From Chloroflexota bacterium (GTDB taxonomy: Bacteria > Chloroflexota > Dehalococcoidia > DSTF01 > RBG-16-68-14), in assembly GCA_022561355.1 (NCBI GenBank), contig JADFRJ010000079.1:1-9284 (forward strand): a DNA stretch of 9,284 bases. Reading direction: 5' to 3'. The translations under genes and the position numbers were made by a program. Of the stretch, positions 7,881-9,284 are shown piece by piece (positions within the stretch are counted from its first letter, which is position 1; every line of letters starts with the position of its first letter). Under the pieces are notes generated by a model that saw nothing but the letters and a program-made list of their open reading frames with translations, did no database searches and was not told where the DNA came from.

Positions 7881-7887
7881 CCTCCTC
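7881..7887 (-). promoter_or_regulatory. Ribosome binding site fixing the TTG start of the dehydrogenase
   Basis: GAGGAGG on the minus strand, 5 nt before TTG at 7875. It starts at the last base of the phosphoesterase stop (TAG 7889-7887), as expected for an operon junction. Confidence 0.82.
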
Positions 7888-8621
7888 TACTTCCCGTAGG
7901 CCAACCGTTCGATCAGCCAGAGCGGCAACCCGGCCTGCTGCATGGCCGCCTGCGTTTCCGGGATGTCGTACTCCACGCGAGCGAACGTGATCGTCGCCGC
8001 TTCGCTGTCGTACAGCGCGTAGGAGGCGCGCGGGTCGCCGTCGCGCGGCTGTCCGACGCCGCCGGGGTTGATGATCATGCGCTCCTCCGTGAGTTCCACA
8101 CGAACGCCGTCGTCGGCCGTAGCAGGTGCTGACGGCATAGCGACGTCTTCCCGGCAGACGGCGGGGAGGTGGGTGTGCCCAACAAGGCTGAAGCGCGTCT
8201 TCTGCAGCTCGAACTGCGCTTGCGCCTGCTCGCTGGAGAGCAGGTACTCCCACTCCGGCCAGCGAAGGCTGCCATGCACGAGCGTGAAGTCGCCTTCTTC
8301 GATCACCATGGGCAGCTCCGTCAGGTAATCGCGGGAGCTGTCCGAGAGTTCGCTTTCGGTCCACTTGGCCGCCGTGGCGGCCGCTTCGTTGAAGTCGTCT
8401 GTCGGCATCTTGCCACACGATGCGAGGTCGTGATTCCCGGCGATGGTCACGTTCTTGTACGAGCGCAACGTCTGGATGCACTCGTTCGGCTGGGGGCCGT
8501 AGCCGACTGTGTCTCCCAGGCACCAGAGCGCGTCCAGGCTGCCGCCGGCCTCCGCGTCCGCGAGCACGGAGCGAAAGGCGGCTAGGTTCGCGTGGATGTC
8601 TGAGACGATGGCGATACGCAA
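7887..8621 (-). CDS. Calcineurin-like metallophosphoesterase (YfcE/MJ0936-type)
   Basis: The 244-aa product carries the dimetal phosphoesterase set in order: Asp8-x-His10 in 'IAIVSDIHAN', Asp37 in 'CLGDTVGYGP', Asn63-His64 in 'AGNHD', His116 in 'LVHGS', and His149/His151 in 'VGHTHLP', then 'NPGGVGQPRD' (185-194). Single-domain proteins of this type hydrolyse phosphodiesters or phosphomonoesters. The biological substrate is unknown, and the 'GDTVGYGPQPNECI' block is common in this subgroup. The start is TTG at 8621-8619, with AAGGAT ending 6 nt upstream. A nearby ATG (8641) is out of frame, and extension further upstream would cover thiL. It is the first gene of the minus operon, with a 5' leader of about 35 nt from the proposed promoter. 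Confidence 0.92.
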   Translation of the reverse strand: MRIAIVSDIHANLAAFRSVLADAEAGGSLDALWCLGDTVGYGPQPNECIQTLRSYKNVTIAGNHDLASCGKMPTDDFNEAAATAAKWTESELSDSSRDYLTELPMVIEEGDFTLVHGSLRWPEWEYLLSSEQAQAQFELQKTRFSLVGHTHLPAVCREDVAMPSAPATADDGVRVELTEERMIINPGGVGQPRDGDPRASYALYDSEAATITFARVEYDIPETQAAMQQAGLPLWLIERLAYGK

Positions 8622-8627
8622 AGAGCG

Positions 8628-8633
8628 ATCCTT
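8628..8633 (-). promoter_or_regulatory. Ribosome binding site of the phosphoesterase
   Basis: AAGGAT on the minus strand ends 6 nt before TTG 8621. It supports the non-ATG start, which also puts the conserved 'IAIVSDIH' strand right at the N-terminus as usual for the family. Confidence 0.68.
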
Positions 8634-8662
8634 GTTTTCATAGCTTGGACGTTGCAGGGCGG

Positions 8663-8671
8663 ATTCTAACA
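8663..8671 (-). promoter_or_regulatory. Extended -10 promoter of the minus-strand operon
   Basis: The minus strand reads TGTTAGAAT: TG, one base, then TAGAAT, one mismatch from the TATAAT consensus. Start of transcription would fall near 8656, giving a leader of about 35 nt with a ribosome site. No convincing -35 is visible at 16-18 nt, which is common for extended -10 promoters. It is placed by motif only. Confidence 0.55.
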
Positions 8672-8672
8672 T

Positions 8673-8692
8673 ACGACCCCGCAAGGGGACGT
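8673..8692. promoter_or_regulatory. Imperfect palindrome between divergent promoters, possible operator
   Basis: ACG-A-CCCC-GCAA-GGGG-A-CGT: arms of 3 + 4 bp with one A/A mismatch around a GCAA centre. It lies upstream of both predicted transcription starts, so it should not be transcribed from either promoter and is better read as a DNA-binding site than a terminator. It covers the -35 region of the thiL promoter. Confidence 0.45.
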
Positions 8693-8696
8693 TGAG

Positions 8697-8702
8697 TATA
8701 AT
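8697..8702 (+). promoter_or_regulatory. Consensus -10 of thiL, leaderless arrangement
   Basis: A perfect TATAAT ends 7 nt before the GTG start of thiL. With usual spacing, transcription would begin at about 8709, at or one base before the start codon. There is no Shine-Dalgarno before GTG and no clear TTGACA-like -35 at 17 nt. Confidence 0.6.
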
Positions 8703-8709
8703 CCAACCT

Positions 8710-9284
8710 GTGAAGGTTTCTGAGCTTGGCGAATTCGGCCTTATCGACCGCCTCACCGAAGTGCTGGCGTCCGAGTCGTTCGCCACGCCGCGAGAACGGC
8801 TCCTGGTCGGCATCGGCGACGATGCCGCCGTCTGGCGCAACGAGTCAGCCGCGACGGTGGCGACCACGGACACGCTTGTGGCGGGAGTCCACTTCTTGTT
8901 GGAGAAGACGCCGTGGAACGACGTTGGGTGGAAGGCGATTGCCGTAAACGTGAGCGACGCGGCGGCGATGGGATGCCGCCCGGATTTCGCGCTGATCACG
9001 CTGGGCCTGCCCGCCGACGCCGAGACCGATGACATCGATAGGCTCTATGCGGGCATTGCGGAGGCCGCGGACGCCTTCGACGTCGAAATTGCCGGTGGCG
9101 ATATTGTGCGGGCGCCCGTCACGTTCATTTCGGTTGCGTTGACCGCCCAGGCGGAGCTTGCCGAGGATGGGCAGCCGCTGGTGCTTCGCCGCAGCGCAGC
9201 GAAAGCGGGCGACGTGATTGCCGTCACCGGCTCGCTTGGCGGCGCGGCCGCCGGACTGCGGATCGCCCTGCGCGGCGAGCCGGA
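8710..9284 (+). CDS. thiL: Thiamine-monophosphate kinase (3' partial)
   Basis: ThiL phosphorylates thiamine monophosphate with ATP to make thiamine diphosphate, the last step of the pathway. The first 191 residues are present and the frame runs off the right edge. They match the N-terminal half of the family: 'VKVSELGEFGLIDRL' at the start, 'GIGDDAAV' (34-41, metal/ATP Asp residues), 'TTDTLVAGVHF' (52-62), 'AVNVSDAAAMG' (78-88) and 'AGGDIVRAPVTF' (128-139), all standard AIR-synthase-like superfamily landmarks. The GTG start puts 'SELGEF' exactly where the family begins. An ATG start would lose the conserved N-terminus. It is divergently transcribed from the minus operon, and no other thiamine gene is visible. 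Thiamine control, such as a TPP riboswitch, is not possible in an essentially leaderless message. Confidence 0.95.
   Translation, partial: MKVSELGEFGLIDRLTEVLASESFATPRERLLVGIGDDAAVWRNESAATVATTDTLVAGVHFLLEKTPWNDVGWKAIAVNVSDAAAMGCRPDFALITLGLPADAETDDIDRLYAGIAEAADAFDVEIAGGDIVRAPVTFISVALTAQAELAEDGQPLVLRRSAAKAGDVIAVTGSLGGAAAGLRIALRGEP

Noticed and set aside
6862..7990. Two long plus-strand frames (about 345 codons each) opposite the dehydrogenase
   Set aside because: They have no domain, they overlap each other in different frames, and they are antisense to a gene with all catalytic residues in place.
7876..8523. An N-terminal extension of the dehydrogenase of about 216 codons
   Set aside because: The frame is open but overlaps the conserved phosphoesterase in another frame, and the TTG at 7875 has a strong ribosome site at the family's normal N-terminus.
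8677..8688. CCCC-GCAA-GGGG as a transcription terminator
   Set aside because: It has no U-run on either side and lies upstream of both predicted transcription starts, so a regulatory DNA site is the better reading.
8622..9035. An N-terminal extension of the phosphoesterase of about 138 codons
   Set aside because: It would run antisense through thiL and through both promoters. The conserved N-terminal strand begins right after the TTG at 8621.

Overview
The window is gene-dense bacterial chromosome, GC-rich by eye (around 60 percent or a little more), with no sign of mobile DNA, rRNA, tRNA or CRISPR. Two neighbouring TTG starts, a GTG start, a PPOX/F420-type flavin-split-barrel protein, a hydrolase-cyclase fusion with similar arrangements in actinobacteria, and a gyrase A with a Gram-positive-like core point to a GC-rich Chloroflexota or actinobacterium-like lineage. 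I lean weakly to Chloroflexota; no marker settles this.

Layout. (1) Positions 1-4088, plus strand: the 3' part of a fused alpha/beta-hydrolase and class III nucleotide cyclase gene, then gyrA (900 codons, complete) and a small GNAT acetyltransferase, with gaps of 27 and 9 nt. (2) Positions 4085-8621, minus strand: six tightly packed genes read from right to left. These are a metallophosphoesterase, a D-2-hydroxyacid dehydrogenase, a lactonase-like metallo-beta-lactamase-fold hydrolase, a divergent Ham1/RdgB-like nucleotide pyrophosphatase, a PPOX-family protein and an Mrp/NBP35-type Fe-S carrier ATPase. Junctions are +11, -1, -4, +9 and -23 nt, so they almost certainly form one operon. It converges on the GNAT gene with overlapping stop codons. 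(3) Positions 8622-8709: the only real intergenic region, a divergent promoter region with an extended -10 for the minus operon, a consensus -10 for the rightward gene, and an imperfect palindrome between them. (4) Positions 8710-9284, plus strand: the 5' part of thiL, with a GTG start that appears to be leaderless.

How the genes may work together. GyrA is core DNA topology machinery. The minus operon mixes housekeeping themes: nucleotide-pool cleaning (Ham1-like), Fe-S delivery (Mrp), redox or cofactor enzymes (PPOX, hydroxyacid dehydrogenase) and hydrolases. The overlapping start and stop of the dehydrogenase and lactonase-like genes could couple lactone opening to oxidation of the resulting hydroxyacid, but this is inference. 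I found no clear new defence or mobile system. The points most worth following are the divergent promoter region, the active-site changes in the metallo-beta-lactamase-fold and Ham1-like proteins, and the unusual basic GyrA tail.
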